DNA of 64,000 nt from CAZEHS01 sp964649745 (GTDB taxonomy: Bacteria; Bacillota; Clostridia; Peptostreptococcales; Acidaminobacteraceae), in contig CAZYQI010000005.1 of the NCBI GenBank assembly GCA_964649745.1, positions 1 to 64,000 on the forward strand. The letters are read 5' to 3'. The notes below the pieces were generated by a model that was not told where the DNA came from, ran no database searches, and saw nothing but the letters and a program-made list of their open reading frames with translations. A program made the translations under genes and the position numbers. Shown here piece after piece: positions 34,489 through 43,043 of the stretch. How positions within the stretch are numbered: position 1 is the stretch's first letter; every line of letters starts with the position of its first letter.

Positions 34489-35547
34489 TCAGCCTCCGTG
34501 CTTTGTCGGGAACCAGTGCCGCGTATTATTGGCTATCTTCACAAGCATCAGCATAACCGGAACCTCTGTAAGAACACCAACCACCGTTGCAAGAGCTGCC
34601 CCTGATTGAAGACCGAAGAGTGATACAGCCACGGCCACGGCCAACTCGAAAAAGTTACTGGCACCGATCATTCCGGCCGGTGCAGCAATGTCGTGGGGAA
34701 GCTTCCACCCTTTGGACCACAGATAAGCGATAAAGAAAATCAGCACGGTCTGAATAATCAACGGCACAGCAATCAAGGCGATGTGCAGGGGATTGGACAG
34801 GATGGTTTCTCCCTGAAAGGAAAACAAGATCACCAACGTCAAAAGCAGGCCGATGACAGTAATATTGCTGAATTTCGGGATAAATTGTTTTTCAAAGTAT
34901 CCCAGCCCACGTCGGGCCACGATAACACGACGGCTCAGATATCCCGCTCCAAGAGGAATCACAACAAAGAGCACCACAGATAGAAAGAGCGTGTCATAGG
35001 GAACCGCAACGTTACTGACCCCCAGCAAAAATGCCACGATAGGCGTGAAGGCAAACAAAATAATCAGATCGTTCACCGCCACCTGTACCACGGTGTAGGC
35101 GGGATCCCCATCGGTAAGATAGCTCCACACAAAAACCATAGCCGTACACGGAGCAGCACCGAGAAGTACCGCTCCCGCCAGGTATTCGGTGGCTAAACCC
35201 GACTCAATAAGACCTGCAAAGACCACCTTCAGGAAGAACCAGGCGATGGCATACATGGTAAAAGGCTTGATCAGCCAATTGGTGACACACGTCACCGTAA
35301 GACCCTTGGGGCGTTTTGTGGCGTTGACAATGCTGGTGAAATCCACCTTCAACATCATGGGGTAGATCATCAACCAAATCAGTATGGCCACCGGTATGGA
35401 AACACGGGCATACTCAAATTTCGCCAGGGTTTGGGGGAATACCGGAAACAGTTGACCGATTGCGACGCCAGCAATGATACAGAGTGCCACCCAGACAGTC
35501 AGATACTTTTCAAAAACATTCATTTGCTTGACATTTTTGTTAGTCAT
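34489..35547 (-). CDS. acr3: Arsenite efflux permease Acr3
   Basis: Ten-helix membrane protein of 352 residues that exports arsenite. The essential Cys lies in LLGAAPCTAMVFVW (TM4) and the conserved Glu in VGVLTEVPVML near the C-terminus. ASNFFELAVA is also typical. ATG 35547 has GGAGGG 6 nt upstream; the longer frame to 35637 overlaps the preceding gene and is not favoured. Part of the arsR operon. Confidence 0.94.
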   Translation of the reverse strand: MTNKNVKQMNVFEKYLTVWVALCIIAGVAIGQLFPVFPQTLAKFEYARVSIPVAILIWLMIYPMMLKVDFTSIVNATKRPKGLTVTCVTNWLIKPFTMYAIAWFFLKVVFAGLIESGLATEYLAGAVLLGAAPCTAMVFVWSYLTDGDPAYTVVQVAVNDLIILFAFTPIVAFLLGVSNVAVPYDTLFLSVVLFVVIPLGAGYLSRRVIVARRGLGYFEKQFIPKFSNITVIGLLLTLVILFSFQGETILSNPLHIALIAVPLIIQTVLIFFIAYLWSKGWKLPHDIAAPAGMIGASNFFELAVAVAVSLFGLQSGAALATVVGVLTEVPVMLMLVKIANNTRHWFPTKHGG

Positions 35548-35560
35548 GGATGCCCTCCGG

Positions 35561-35800
35561 TTATTTCGCGTTCCTGAACGCTTCCAGCACTTCGCTATAC
35601 GCCGGGACACGGCCCATAATTGCAACCTTTTCATCAATGACCAGGGCTGGGGTCTTCATCACCCCATAGCTGACGATTTCCTTAAGCCCTTCTACCTTCG
35701 CGATCTCTGCTTCGATACCAAGCTCCCTGACGGCATCCTCCGCCATGGCCAATACTTTTTTGCAGTTAGCGCAACCGGATCCCAAAATTTTAATGTTCAT
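35561..35800 (-). CDS. Small thioredoxin-like protein (TM0996/MTH895 family)
   Basis: A 79-residue thioredoxin-fold protein with redox motif GSGCANCKK (CxxC at about residues 10-13) and the cis-Pro loop MKTPALVID. Members are commonly encoded between a permease and acr3 in ars operons. They may pass electrons or metal ions to the partner permease, but the role is not established. ATG 35800 follows AGGAGG by 6 nt. Here it sits directly after the UGA-containing permease, a natural candidate redox partner. Confidence 0.9.
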   Translation of the reverse strand: MNIKILGSGCANCKKVLAMAEDAVRELGIEAEIAKVEGLKEIVSYGVMKTPALVIDEKVAIMGRVPAYSEVLEAFRNAK

Positions 35801-35827
35801 AAATGCCTCCTGTAATTTTATCACCCT

Positions 35828-36826
35828 CTACATAAAGAGAAACGCTACCGCATTGAAGGTATAGCCGATGATCATGATTCCAACCGCCACAATGCCGGTG
35901 AAAATAATCAGTAATTTCTTCTTTACCACCTGGCTCAGCATAATCAGGGATGGGAGTGAAAGCGCCGTTACCGCCATCATAAAGGACAGGACGGTCCCAA
36001 TGCCCACGCCCTTACCGAACAGGGCCTCCGCAATGGGCAGGGTGCCAAAAATATCCGCATACATGGGGATGCCCACCAGGGTTGCCAGCACAACGGAGAA
36101 CGGATTATCAGGACCGATTACCGCTTCAATGAGGCTCTGCGGAATCCAGTTGTGAATAAGGGCGCCGATACCCACACCAACGAAGATATACGGCCACACC
36201 CGGTGCACAATGTCCCGCACCTGATCCACAGAAAACTTAATGCGCTGTGATTTGGTAAGGGTTTCAAGGGCGATATCCACATCCCCCGTTTCCCGCACAA
36301 AGCCCTGTACCTGATCCTCCATGCCCAGGGCATCGATAAGGGTGCCTCCAATAACCGCCAGCACAAGACCTACCACCAGATATGCCAGAGCGATCTTGAA
36401 GCCGAAGAATGACATCAAAATAAGAAACGACGCCAAATCAACCAGAGGGGATGAAATAAGAAATGAAAAGGTTACTCCCAGGGGCAGACCTGCCGCTGTA
36501 AACCCGATGAAGATCGGGATGCTGGAGCAACTTCAGAAGGGAGTTATGGTGCCCAGCAAAGCCCCCAGGATATTGCCTTTTATCCCCTTAATTCCGCCCA
36601 ATATTTTTTTTGTGCGCTCCGGAGGAAAATAGCTCTGAATGTAGGAAATACCGAAAATGAGCACAGACAGCAAAATGAAAATTTTGATTGTGTCGTAGAT
36701 AAAGAACTGTAGGCTTCCGCCCAAGGGCTGCTCCGTTGAAAGTCCCAGGAGGTCCTCAACAAGATGCCCAACTCCCTTGGAGAGCCAGGTCATCTTCAGC
36801 AAGGTGTCGTTGATCCAGTTAAACAT
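35828..36826 (-). CDS. Ars-operon permease with in-frame UGA (candidate selenoprotein)
   Basis: A 332-codon frame interrupted once, by UGA at 36533-36535 (codon 98). Codons before it end LLGTITPF; codons after it read SCSSIPIFIGFTAAG. The protein is the ArsP/DUF318-type permease whose conserved motif is normally PFCSCS, so the UGA replaces the first Cys of CxC. Eight or more membrane helices are predicted over the whole frame. A soluble loop sits around residues 205-250 (GMEDQVQGFV to TKSQRIKF). The ATG at 36826 has GAGGAATAGGT upstream and starts 2 bp after the arsR stop. Either UGA is decoded as selenocysteine or a TGC-to-TGA mutation has split the gene. The only late in-frame Met (36436) has no ribosome binding site I can see. 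Confidence 0.85.
36483..36518 (-). other. Hairpins after the permease UGA (SECIS candidates)
   Basis: Two small stems follow the UGA. The first (36503-36518, +15 to +30) is CCCGAT/ATCGGG with loop CUUC: right distance for a bacterial SECIS but no G in the loop. The second (36483-36494, +39 to +50) is GGCA/UGCC with loop GGUC; its core GCAGGUCUGC equals, as I recall it, the apical hairpin of the Escherichia coli fdhF SECIS. It lies slightly farther than the usual 16-37 nt. The same bases encode AAGLPLG, so chance is possible. Confidence 0.4.
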
Positions 36827-36828
36827 AC

Positions 36829-37152
36829 CTATTCCTCTTTTCCGTTACCCAGTTTCCGTGCGGTTTCCTCAATCTGTGAAAGAATTAAGGCCTCCGTCAG
36901 ATGAAGTATGCTGTAAAGCTGATGGTCCGGCACGCTGTAAATCACCTTTGTTCCGTCGCGCCGACTTTCCACAAGTCCATTCTGCTTCAACACGGAAAGG
37001 TGCTGCGATGTGTTGGATTGCTCCGACTCCAGCTGCGGAAGTATCTCGCAAACACATAGAGGGCCACGCTCCAAGAGTCTTAATATCTGAATCCGTGTAG
37101 GGTGAGCCAAAGCTTTGAACAGATTGGACATAAGCTGATTTGTGAAGTCCAT
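36829..37152 (-). CDS. arsR: ArsR-family arsenic-responsive repressor
   Basis: A 107-residue winged-helix repressor. The metalloid site appears as GPLCVCEILPQ (Cys-Val-Cys in the ELCVCDL position). The recognition helix is SNTSQHLSVLKQNGLVESRR, and the wing is GTKVIYSV. Arsenite binding releases the operator. It is the first gene of the ars operon, immediately downstream of a palindromic operator overlapping the -10 region. Confidence 0.93.
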   Translation of the reverse strand: MDFTNQLMSNLFKALAHPTRIQILRLLERGPLCVCEILPQLESEQSNTSQHLSVLKQNGLVESRRDGTKVIYSVPDHQLYSILHLTEALILSQIEETARKLGNGKEE

Positions 37153-37175
37153 AAAACCCTCTCTTTTTATATTAG

Positions 37176-37219
37176 TTTATTCTAATATTAGAATAAATCT
37201 ATTTAGCCTCTCCTGTCAA
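37176..37219 (-). promoter_or_regulatory. arsR promoter with palindromic operator
   Basis: On the minus strand TTGACA (37214-37219), 18-bp spacer, TATTCT (37190-37195). A perfect 22-bp palindrome with half-site TTTATTCTAAT covers 37176-37197, overlapping the -10 and start site. ArsR binding there would block polymerase. Confidence 0.8.
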
Positions 37220-37241
37220 TGCCCTCGGTATGGATACCATC

Positions 37242-37277
37242 AAAAAAAGTGTTACAAAACAAATTGTTTTGTAACAC
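37242..37277 (-). terminator. Terminator of the amidohydrolase-LysM gene
   Basis: 14-bp stem GTGTTACAAAACAA / TTGTTTTGTAACAC (37249-37262, 37264-37277), then TTTTTTTG on the minus strand. It closes the long catabolic transcript. Confidence 0.85.
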
Positions 37278-37294
37278 CCCTTCATTTAGAATCC

Positions 37295-39244
37295 TTATGG
37301 CATTAACAGAACCTGCCCGGGATAAATCAAGCTTGGATTCTCCAAGTGATTCAGGTTAGCAATCGCCTTCCAGTCCGCGCTGAACCGTGCGGCAATCTTC
37401 CAGAGCTTGTCATTGACCTTCACTGTGTAAGAAGTCGGGTCTGTGGCAACTCTTGTCGCTTCACTTGCAGCCGAAGCCGGAGTTCCTTTTGCCAAGGACG
37501 CTGTGTCCCCAGATGCCGGAACCGTTTTAGCCTCAGGTTTCTCCGTAACAGCCACTTCTGGCCCTGAATAGACAATCTTTCCACCGATAATCGTCTTAAC
37601 CGGCACCGCCTTGTGAATATCTTGAGCTGGCATGGTCATGATATCCTCGGACAACACCACCATATCTGCCAATTTTCCTACCTCAAGGGAGCCCTTGATC
37701 TTCTCTTCAAAACCAAGCCATGCGGCGTTGGTTGTGTAAAGTTCCAATGCTTCCTGACGATTAAGGCACTGCTCAGAATACCAACCTCCAGCAGGGAGAT
37801 TATTTTTGTCCATCCGGGTAACAGCTGCATGAATTCCGAATATGGGCTCCACATAATCATTCGGACTGTCTGATCCACCTGTCAGGACAACCCCCTGATC
37901 TTTAAGGGTTCTCCAGGCATATGCACCCAGGATCCGCTTGGAGCCTATCCGTGTTTCCGCCATATTCATATCGCCGGTTGCATGAACCGGCTGGACCAAG
38001 GCGGGAATCTGAAGCTTTCCGAACCGCGCAAAATCCGACATTTCAACTACTTGGGCATGAACAATGTTGAATCGGTTTGGATTTCCGATAATGCTCTTTT
38101 CCTTAAATACCTCTTCAAAGGCATTGAGGGCTTCCTTATTGGCCTTGTCACCGATGGCATGGACCGACAATTGATATCCCAGATCCAGTGCTTTTCTTGC
38201 ATAATCCTTTACTTCTTCCTTTTTTATCAGCACATTGCCTGTTGTTCCGGGAGCATCGCTGTACTCACTGAGCATGGAAGCACCTCGACTCCCCAGGGCA
38301 CCGTCCGTCTTCAGCTTGATTCCCTTGATCGTCAGATGGTTGTTATAAAGGCCTGTTTCTGGCTTTATTCCCTTAGCAAGGAAATCGGTGGCAGTGGTTT
38401 TATCAAGCACTTCATATACCCGGGTGTTAACTTTTCCTTCGCTGATCAGCCGTTTAAGCACCTCCAGATCCACAGTATCCCCTGCATCGTGGACGGTGGT
38501 CAGTCCTATTTTTGAATACATTTTGTCTGCTTGGATATAGGCATTGGCTATTTCCTCTTTGGACCATTGGGGTAAAACCTTTTTTACTAAATCCATGGCG
38601 GTATCTACCAGAATTCCCGTAGGGTTACCTGCGGCATCCCGCTCGATCTTACCCCCTTGAGGATCCGGAGTGTCTTTCGTGATTCCTGCCAGTTGAAGCG
38701 CCTTGCTGTTGACCCACATTGTGTGATTGTCGCTGCGGGTCAGAACCACCGGATTGCTTCCTGAAACGGCATCCAATTCCACCGCATTGGGGAACATCGG
38801 TTTCGTCCAACTCATCTGATTCCAGCCGCTGCCCCGTATCCATACCTTTCCGTCGGAGGCCGCCGTCTTTTCTTTGACCTGTTCTAAAATCCATTCCTTG
38901 CTCTTGTCTACCGCTTTAATCTGAAGGAAGGTAAGACCATACCTAAGAAAATGCAGATGGGTGTCCATCATTCCCGGGACCACCGTTTTGCCTCGAAGAT
39001 CATTCATCACGGTTTTTGTTCCGGCCAGTTTTTTAATCTGATCATCGGTTCCTACTGCCAGGATCCGTTCTCCCTTAATAGCAACAGCCTGGTAGGTAGC
39101 TTTCTTTTCATCCATCGAAACAATTTTCCCGTTGAAGAAAATCATTTCCGCTTGATCAGAGGCGGCAAATGTCATTCCGCCGGACAGTGATAAAACCAGC
39201 GAAAAGATCAGAGCGCTTGATAAAAACCGCTTCATACGTTTCAT
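37295..39244 (-). CDS. Exported YtcJ-type amidohydrolase with C-terminal LysM domain
   Basis: 649 residues. A Sec signal peptide (about 1-28, cleavage after TFAA) is followed by an amidohydrolase TIM-barrel enzyme (about 33-565) with metal ligands GMMDTHLHFL. KTDGALGSRGA, VHAIGDKAN, FNIVHAQVV and TGGSDSP are further active-site regions of the YtcJ subgroup. A Pro/Ala/Thr linker (about 565-600) leads to one LysM repeat (about 604-649, YTVKVNDKLWKIAARF). LysM binds peptidoglycan, so the enzyme is probably held in the wall. Characterised relatives cleave amide bonds; the substrate here is unknown. The start follows AGGAGG by 6 nt. Last gene of the run beginning with the peptide-binding lipoprotein. 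Confidence 0.87.
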   Translation of the reverse strand: MKRMKRFLSSALIFSLVLSLSGGMTFAASDQAEMIFFNGKIVSMDEKKATYQAVAIKGERILAVGTDDQIKKLAGTKTVMNDLRGKTVVPGMMDTHLHFLRYGLTFLQIKAVDKSKEWILEQVKEKTAASDGKVWIRGSGWNQMSWTKPMFPNAVELDAVSGSNPVVLTRSDNHTMWVNSKALQLAGITKDTPDPQGGKIERDAAGNPTGILVDTAMDLVKKVLPQWSKEEIANAYIQADKMYSKIGLTTVHDAGDTVDLEVLKRLISEGKVNTRVYEVLDKTTATDFLAKGIKPETGLYNNHLTIKGIKLKTDGALGSRGASMLSEYSDAPGTTGNVLIKKEEVKDYARKALDLGYQLSVHAIGDKANKEALNAFEEVFKEKSIIGNPNRFNIVHAQVVEMSDFARFGKLQIPALVQPVHATGDMNMAETRIGSKRILGAYAWRTLKDQGVVLTGGSDSPNDYVEPIFGIHAAVTRMDKNNLPAGGWYSEQCLNRQEALELYTTNAAWLGFEEKIKGSLEVGKLADMVVLSEDIMTMPAQDIHKAVPVKTIIGGKIVYSGPEVAVTEKPEAKTVPASGDTASLAKGTPASAASEATRVATDPTSYTVKVNDKLWKIAARFSADWKAIANLNHLENPSLIYPGQVLLMP

Positions 39245-39331
39245 ACGTTTCCTCCTGATGTTTTTATTAGATTATCTATCACTTCCCCAAAGGGGTTGTT
39301 TCTCGATTTCATCCTCTATAAAAGCGTTGCT

Positions 39332-39472
39332 TCACCGCTGAAGAAGTACTCCTGAGGCAATGAGAATAAGAACTGCGATCCCTAAAAAACCTGAACTGAC
39401 ACTGCCAAAGCTACCCATATAGAGGAGGATGGCAACTGGGAAAAACATAAGAAACAAAACGTGATTTCCCAT
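39332..39472 (-). CDS. 46-residue two-helix membrane protein next to LctP
   Basis: A short frame, ATG 39472 to TGA 39332-39334, with ribosome binding site GGGGGG 8 nt upstream that overlaps the lctP end. The protein is almost wholly hydrophobic: HVLFLMFFPVAILLYMG and FLGIAVLILIASGVLLQ form two membrane helices joined by a Gly/Ser turn. It is immediately downstream of the permease stop (7 bp), suggesting translational coupling and perhaps an accessory subunit. I recognise no family. Confidence 0.6.
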   Translation of the reverse strand: MGNHVLFLMFFPVAILLYMGSFGSVSSGFLGIAVLILIASGVLLQR

Positions 39473-39479
39473 GGTTGGT

Positions 39480-41015
39480 TCACCCCCCTATGGCGACGTT
39501 GAACACCGTCAACAGCAGATAGTTTAAAACCCCCATCACGGCAGCAGTCAGCAAAACCGGCCCCAATACCATTTTATACAGCTGGGATTCCTGTCCGGAA
39601 AGCTTTGTAGCCGAGGAAGCCATGAGAATATTGGTTGGCCCCATACTGACTCCGACGGATCCTGAAATGGACTGTACCCCCGCCATAAGCGTACTGTCCA
39701 CTCCTAAGGTCTGAGCCACTGTGTACTGAAACCTCCCGAAGATAACGTTGGAATTAGTATTGCTCCCGGTTATAAAGCTCCCCAGAATCCCCACAAGAGG
39801 GGCAAACAAAGGATAGTACTTCCCTGTAGCACCCGAGGCACTGAGCGCCAATTGATGGGTCATTCCGGAATCCATCATAACAAGAGCCATAGAAATCAGG
39901 AGCGCCAGACTTATGGAGGTGGGTATACACTTCTTCACCGTCTTGACCAACGCCGTTTCAAATTTCTGCCGCTCCCAAATGCCCCCCCGTCGGTAGGCCC
40001 ATATGCCAATCAATGCCGCCATCAGGATTATGGGAGCCGGGTGACCGAACAGCTTAATTTTGGCATATGTCTCTTCCTGCGCCACCACATATCCAAGGCC
40101 GGTCACAACCTCCGGATATTTAAAGGCAATAAAGTAACGCCCTAAATTTGCAAACTGAAACAGCAGTGATAACAACACAACCATTCCATAAGGAAGAACT
40201 GCCAGTCCAAGTGACATGGGACCTTGTGCCGGATTTTCCCTAAAAACCGGTCTTTCCTTCAATACATAGATGATAATCATAGAAATCAGCCCTGCCAGAG
40301 CGGTCATGAGCCCCACCAGAGACACCATGCTGAAATAGAGGGTCCCCAGGGTTACACAAATCATCACCAGGGATGTCGGAACCACATACACCAGACCGCG
40401 CCGAACATACTTAAGTCCTCCATACAGATAGCAAACCGACAATCCCATCATCACCATGGCAACAAAGTCAAACAGGGCCATGGCATACCCCAGATTCTGC
40501 TGCGGAAGGTTTGTCACTAAAAAAATGGTGAAGAACGAGGACCCCATGGATCCGAAGCTTACCGACCACGAATGCCCTAATAAAACGGCTGCAGCCGATA
40601 ACCGAGGCTCAAAACCAAGCTGAACAAGAATAGGAACCACAATCACCACCGGCACTCCAAATCCCGCTATTCCCTGAAGAACGGAGGCAAAAAGCCAGGA
40701 CAGCATCAGAAACTGTACAAAGGAATCCTGGATAAAATGGACAATCGTGCGGTTGATAACTTCTATAGCCTTGAATTCATCTACCAGGTGATACAGAAAT
40801 ATCGCTGCCCATATGATGAGCAGTACGTAAAGGGCAAGAGACAACCCCTTGCTGAGGGCAACTGAAGTCCCTTGAATACCCATGCCAAAGAAGCCTCCCG
40901 CAAGCCCGATGGCTACGAGTAATACCGCTGCCCCCGCCTTACTGGCGGATAATTTCATCCCCAGCAGACAGAACAAGAGGAGCAGTATAGGAACAAACGC
41001 TAGGAACGCATTCAT
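39480..41015 (-). CDS. LctP-family (L-lactate permease-like) transporter
   Basis: A 511-residue membrane protein with about 12-14 helices. Family signatures include LQGIAGFGVPVVIVVPILV, LGHSWSVSFGSMGSSFF, GSFITGSNTNSNVIFGRFQ and SVGVSMGPTNILMAS. Characterised members carry lactate or glycolate with protons or sodium. In this cluster the substrate could instead be a hydroxy- or carboxylic acid released by the amidohydrolases (inference). It lies between the ABC transporter genes and a 46-residue membrane protein. Confidence 0.88.
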   Translation of the reverse strand: MNAFLAFVPILLLLFCLLGMKLSASKAGAAVLLVAIGLAGGFFGMGIQGTSVALSKGLSLALYVLLIIWAAIFLYHLVDEFKAIEVINRTIVHFIQDSFVQFLMLSWLFASVLQGIAGFGVPVVIVVPILVQLGFEPRLSAAAVLLGHSWSVSFGSMGSSFFTIFLVTNLPQQNLGYAMALFDFVAMVMMGLSVCYLYGGLKYVRRGLVYVVPTSLVMICVTLGTLYFSMVSLVGLMTALAGLISMIIIYVLKERPVFRENPAQGPMSLGLAVLPYGMVVLLSLLFQFANLGRYFIAFKYPEVVTGLGYVVAQEETYAKIKLFGHPAPIILMAALIGIWAYRRGGIWERQKFETALVKTVKKCIPTSISLALLISMALVMMDSGMTHQLALSASGATGKYYPLFAPLVGILGSFITGSNTNSNVIFGRFQYTVAQTLGVDSTLMAGVQSISGSVGVSMGPTNILMASSATKLSGQESQLYKMVLGPVLLTAAVMGVLNYLLLTVFNVAIGG

Positions 41016-41077
41016 GGTGGCAAATCCTTCTTTCTCAAATTTTACAGGTTTGGCTTTCTAACCCCCTACACATCGTG

Positions 41078-42025
41078 CTAGACCCGGTGGCAGGCGACGA
41101 AATGATTGGGCTCCATTTCTCTCAGTACCGGTTCTTCATTCAGGCACCGCTGCTCGCAGTAATTGCATCGGGGTGCAAACCGACAGCCCGGTTTGGGATT
41201 AATGGGGGAAGAAATTTCGCCCCGCAGAATCACCCGCTCCCGTTTTAGCCGGATGTTGGGAATGGTGATGGCCGACAACAGCGCCTGGGTGTATGGATGC
41301 ATCTGATTCTTAAAAAGATCTTCCGCAGAGGCTTTTTCCACCAGCCGACCGAGGTACATAACAGCGATGTGATCAGAAAAATGATTTACCACTGACAGGT
41401 CATGGGTGATAAAAATATAGGTCAGATTATACTGCGCTTGAAGCTCATTCATCAAATTCAATATCTGAGCCTGTATGGACACGTCCAAAGCTGAAACCGG
41501 CTCGTCGCAGACGATAAATTTGGGACCCATGGCCAGCGCCCGGGCTATACCGATCCGCTGACGCCGCCCTCCGTCCAGCTCATGGGGATAGGTATTGATC
41601 AGGCGATCCGCCAGACCTACGGTTTCCATAAGGTCCAAAACCTTCAACTGGAGAGCCCGCTTGTCGGTAATGATTCGGTTGACCCGGAGAGGCTCGCCGA
41701 TGATTTCGCTGATTGTCTTTCTGGGATCCAGTGAAGCAAAAGGGTCCTGAAAGATAATCTGCATATCCCGTCGAAGCTTGCGCATCTCCTCCTGGCTGAT
41801 TTTGGTGATATCCGTGCCTTCAAAATTCACCTCTCCCCCTGTGGGCTCCAAGAGCCGCAGAATCGCCCTCCCTGTGGTGGATTTGCCGCATCCGGATTCC
41901 CCAACGATTCCAAGCGTTTCCCCCCGTCGGATGCTGAAGGATACATCATCAACTGCATGAAGCATTCCTTTAGGGGTATTGAAGTACTTTTTTAAATTTT
42001 TCACCTGTAAGATATCATCCTGCAT
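41078..42025 (-). CDS. Dipeptide/oligopeptide ABC transporter ATPase (DppF/OppF type)
   Basis: 315 residues. Walker A GESGCGKSTTGRAIL (about 37-51), Walker B KFIVCDEPVSALDVSIQAQ and the C-terminal oligopeptide ABC extension with Cys-rich FAPRCNYCEQRC, which often holds an iron-sulphur cluster. The usual signature LSGGQ reads LDGGRRQRIGIARAL, a Ser-to-Asp change next to the glycines. It overlaps the dppD-like gene by 11 bp and has its ribosome binding site within it. Confidence 0.92.
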   Translation of the reverse strand: MQDDILQVKNLKKYFNTPKGMLHAVDDVSFSIRRGETLGIVGESGCGKSTTGRAILRLLEPTGGEVNFEGTDITKISQEEMRKLRRDMQIIFQDPFASLDPRKTISEIIGEPLRVNRIITDKRALQLKVLDLMETVGLADRLINTYPHELDGGRRQRIGIARALAMGPKFIVCDEPVSALDVSIQAQILNLMNELQAQYNLTYIFITHDLSVVNHFSDHIAVMYLGRLVEKASAEDLFKNQMHPYTQALLSAITIPNIRLKRERVILRGEISSPINPKPGCRFAPRCNYCEQRCLNEEPVLREMEPNHFVACHRV

Positions 42026-43025
42026 GCCCTATCCCTCCTTTAAATCCTGCTCCGGCATCCTCATACAACAGGCATTTCACCAGGTGCGTTTCACTGATTG
42101 CCGTGGCTACAGGCTTTCGCTCCCCACACATCGGCTGTGCATAGTTACAGCGTGGATGGAACGGACACCCGGAGGGCAAATCTATGGGATCCGGCATCAA
42201 ACCTCGGATAGGTACGAGTTTTGCCGTTCTGTTCTCAACGTTGGGCAGGGATTTGAACAATCCTTCTGTATAGGGATGCTTGGTATTTTCAAAAATATCC
42301 TCTAAATTCCCATGCTCCACCACTTCTCCGGCATACATAATTGAGACGGTGTCACAGACCTCTGCCACAATACCTAAATCATGAGTAATCATGATCATAG
42401 ACGTGCCGAATTCCACCTTTAGGTTCTTCATCAGTTCCAACACCTGGGCCTGAATGGTCACATCCAAAGCTGTCGTTGGTTCGTCCGCGATCAATAGCTT
42501 GGGATTGCAGGCCAGGGCGATGGCAATGACCACCCGCTGCTTCATCCCGCCGGAAAACTGATGAGGATACTCCGAGGCTCTGTTTCCTGGAATCCCAACA
42601 GTTTCAAGCATTTGCCGAGCTCTCTCCGAGGACGCTTCTTTTCCTAATTTTTCATGAATAGCAATGACTTCTGCAATCTGGTCCCCTACTGTCATCACCG
42701 GATTCAGGGAAGTCATGGGATCCTGGAAGATCATCGAAACAGTGCCTCCCCGGAGGTTTTCCATTTCCTTTTCTGAATAGGCAAATACATCTTTCCCTTC
42801 CAGAAGAATTTTTCCTTTTTTAATGATCCCCGGAGGATCCGGAATCAGCCTCAATATCGACAGCGCTGTGGTGGTCTTCCCCGCTCCGGTTTCTCCAACC
42901 AGACCGATGGTTTTCCCCTTTTGAAGCCTCAGATCGACTCCGTTCACAGCTGCCACAATACCATCATCTGTTTTGTATACCACTTCCAATCCTTCAATTT
43001 GAAGCAATTCTTCATCCCTCACCAT
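42015..43025 (-). CDS. Dipeptide/oligopeptide ABC transporter ATPase (DppD/OppD type)
   Basis: 336 residues. Walker A GETGAGKTTTALSIL, signature FSGGMKQRVVIAIAL, Walker B LLIADEPTTALDVTIQAQ and a C-terminal CPFHPRCNYAQPMC element. Pairs with the DppF-type subunit to drive peptide import. ATG 43025 with GGGGG upstream; 18 bp after the DppC-like permease. Confidence 0.94.
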   Translation of the reverse strand: MVRDEELLQIEGLEVVYKTDDGIVAAVNGVDLRLQKGKTIGLVGETGAGKTTTALSILRLIPDPPGIIKKGKILLEGKDVFAYSEKEMENLRGGTVSMIFQDPMTSLNPVMTVGDQIAEVIAIHEKLGKEASSERARQMLETVGIPGNRASEYPHQFSGGMKQRVVIAIALACNPKLLIADEPTTALDVTIQAQVLELMKNLKVEFGTSMIMITHDLGIVAEVCDTVSIMYAGEVVEHGNLEDIFENTKHPYTEGLFKSLPNVENRTAKLVPIRGLMPDPIDLPSGCPFHPRCNYAQPMCGERKPVATAISETHLVKCLLYEDAGAGFKGGIGHAG

Positions 43026-43043
43026 AGCAGATGTCCCCCTTCC

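Noticed and set aside
35828..36436. Separate short permease gene starting at an internal Met
   Set aside because: The frame upstream continues without gap through the UGA into the N-terminal part, and no ribosome binding site precedes the internal Met.
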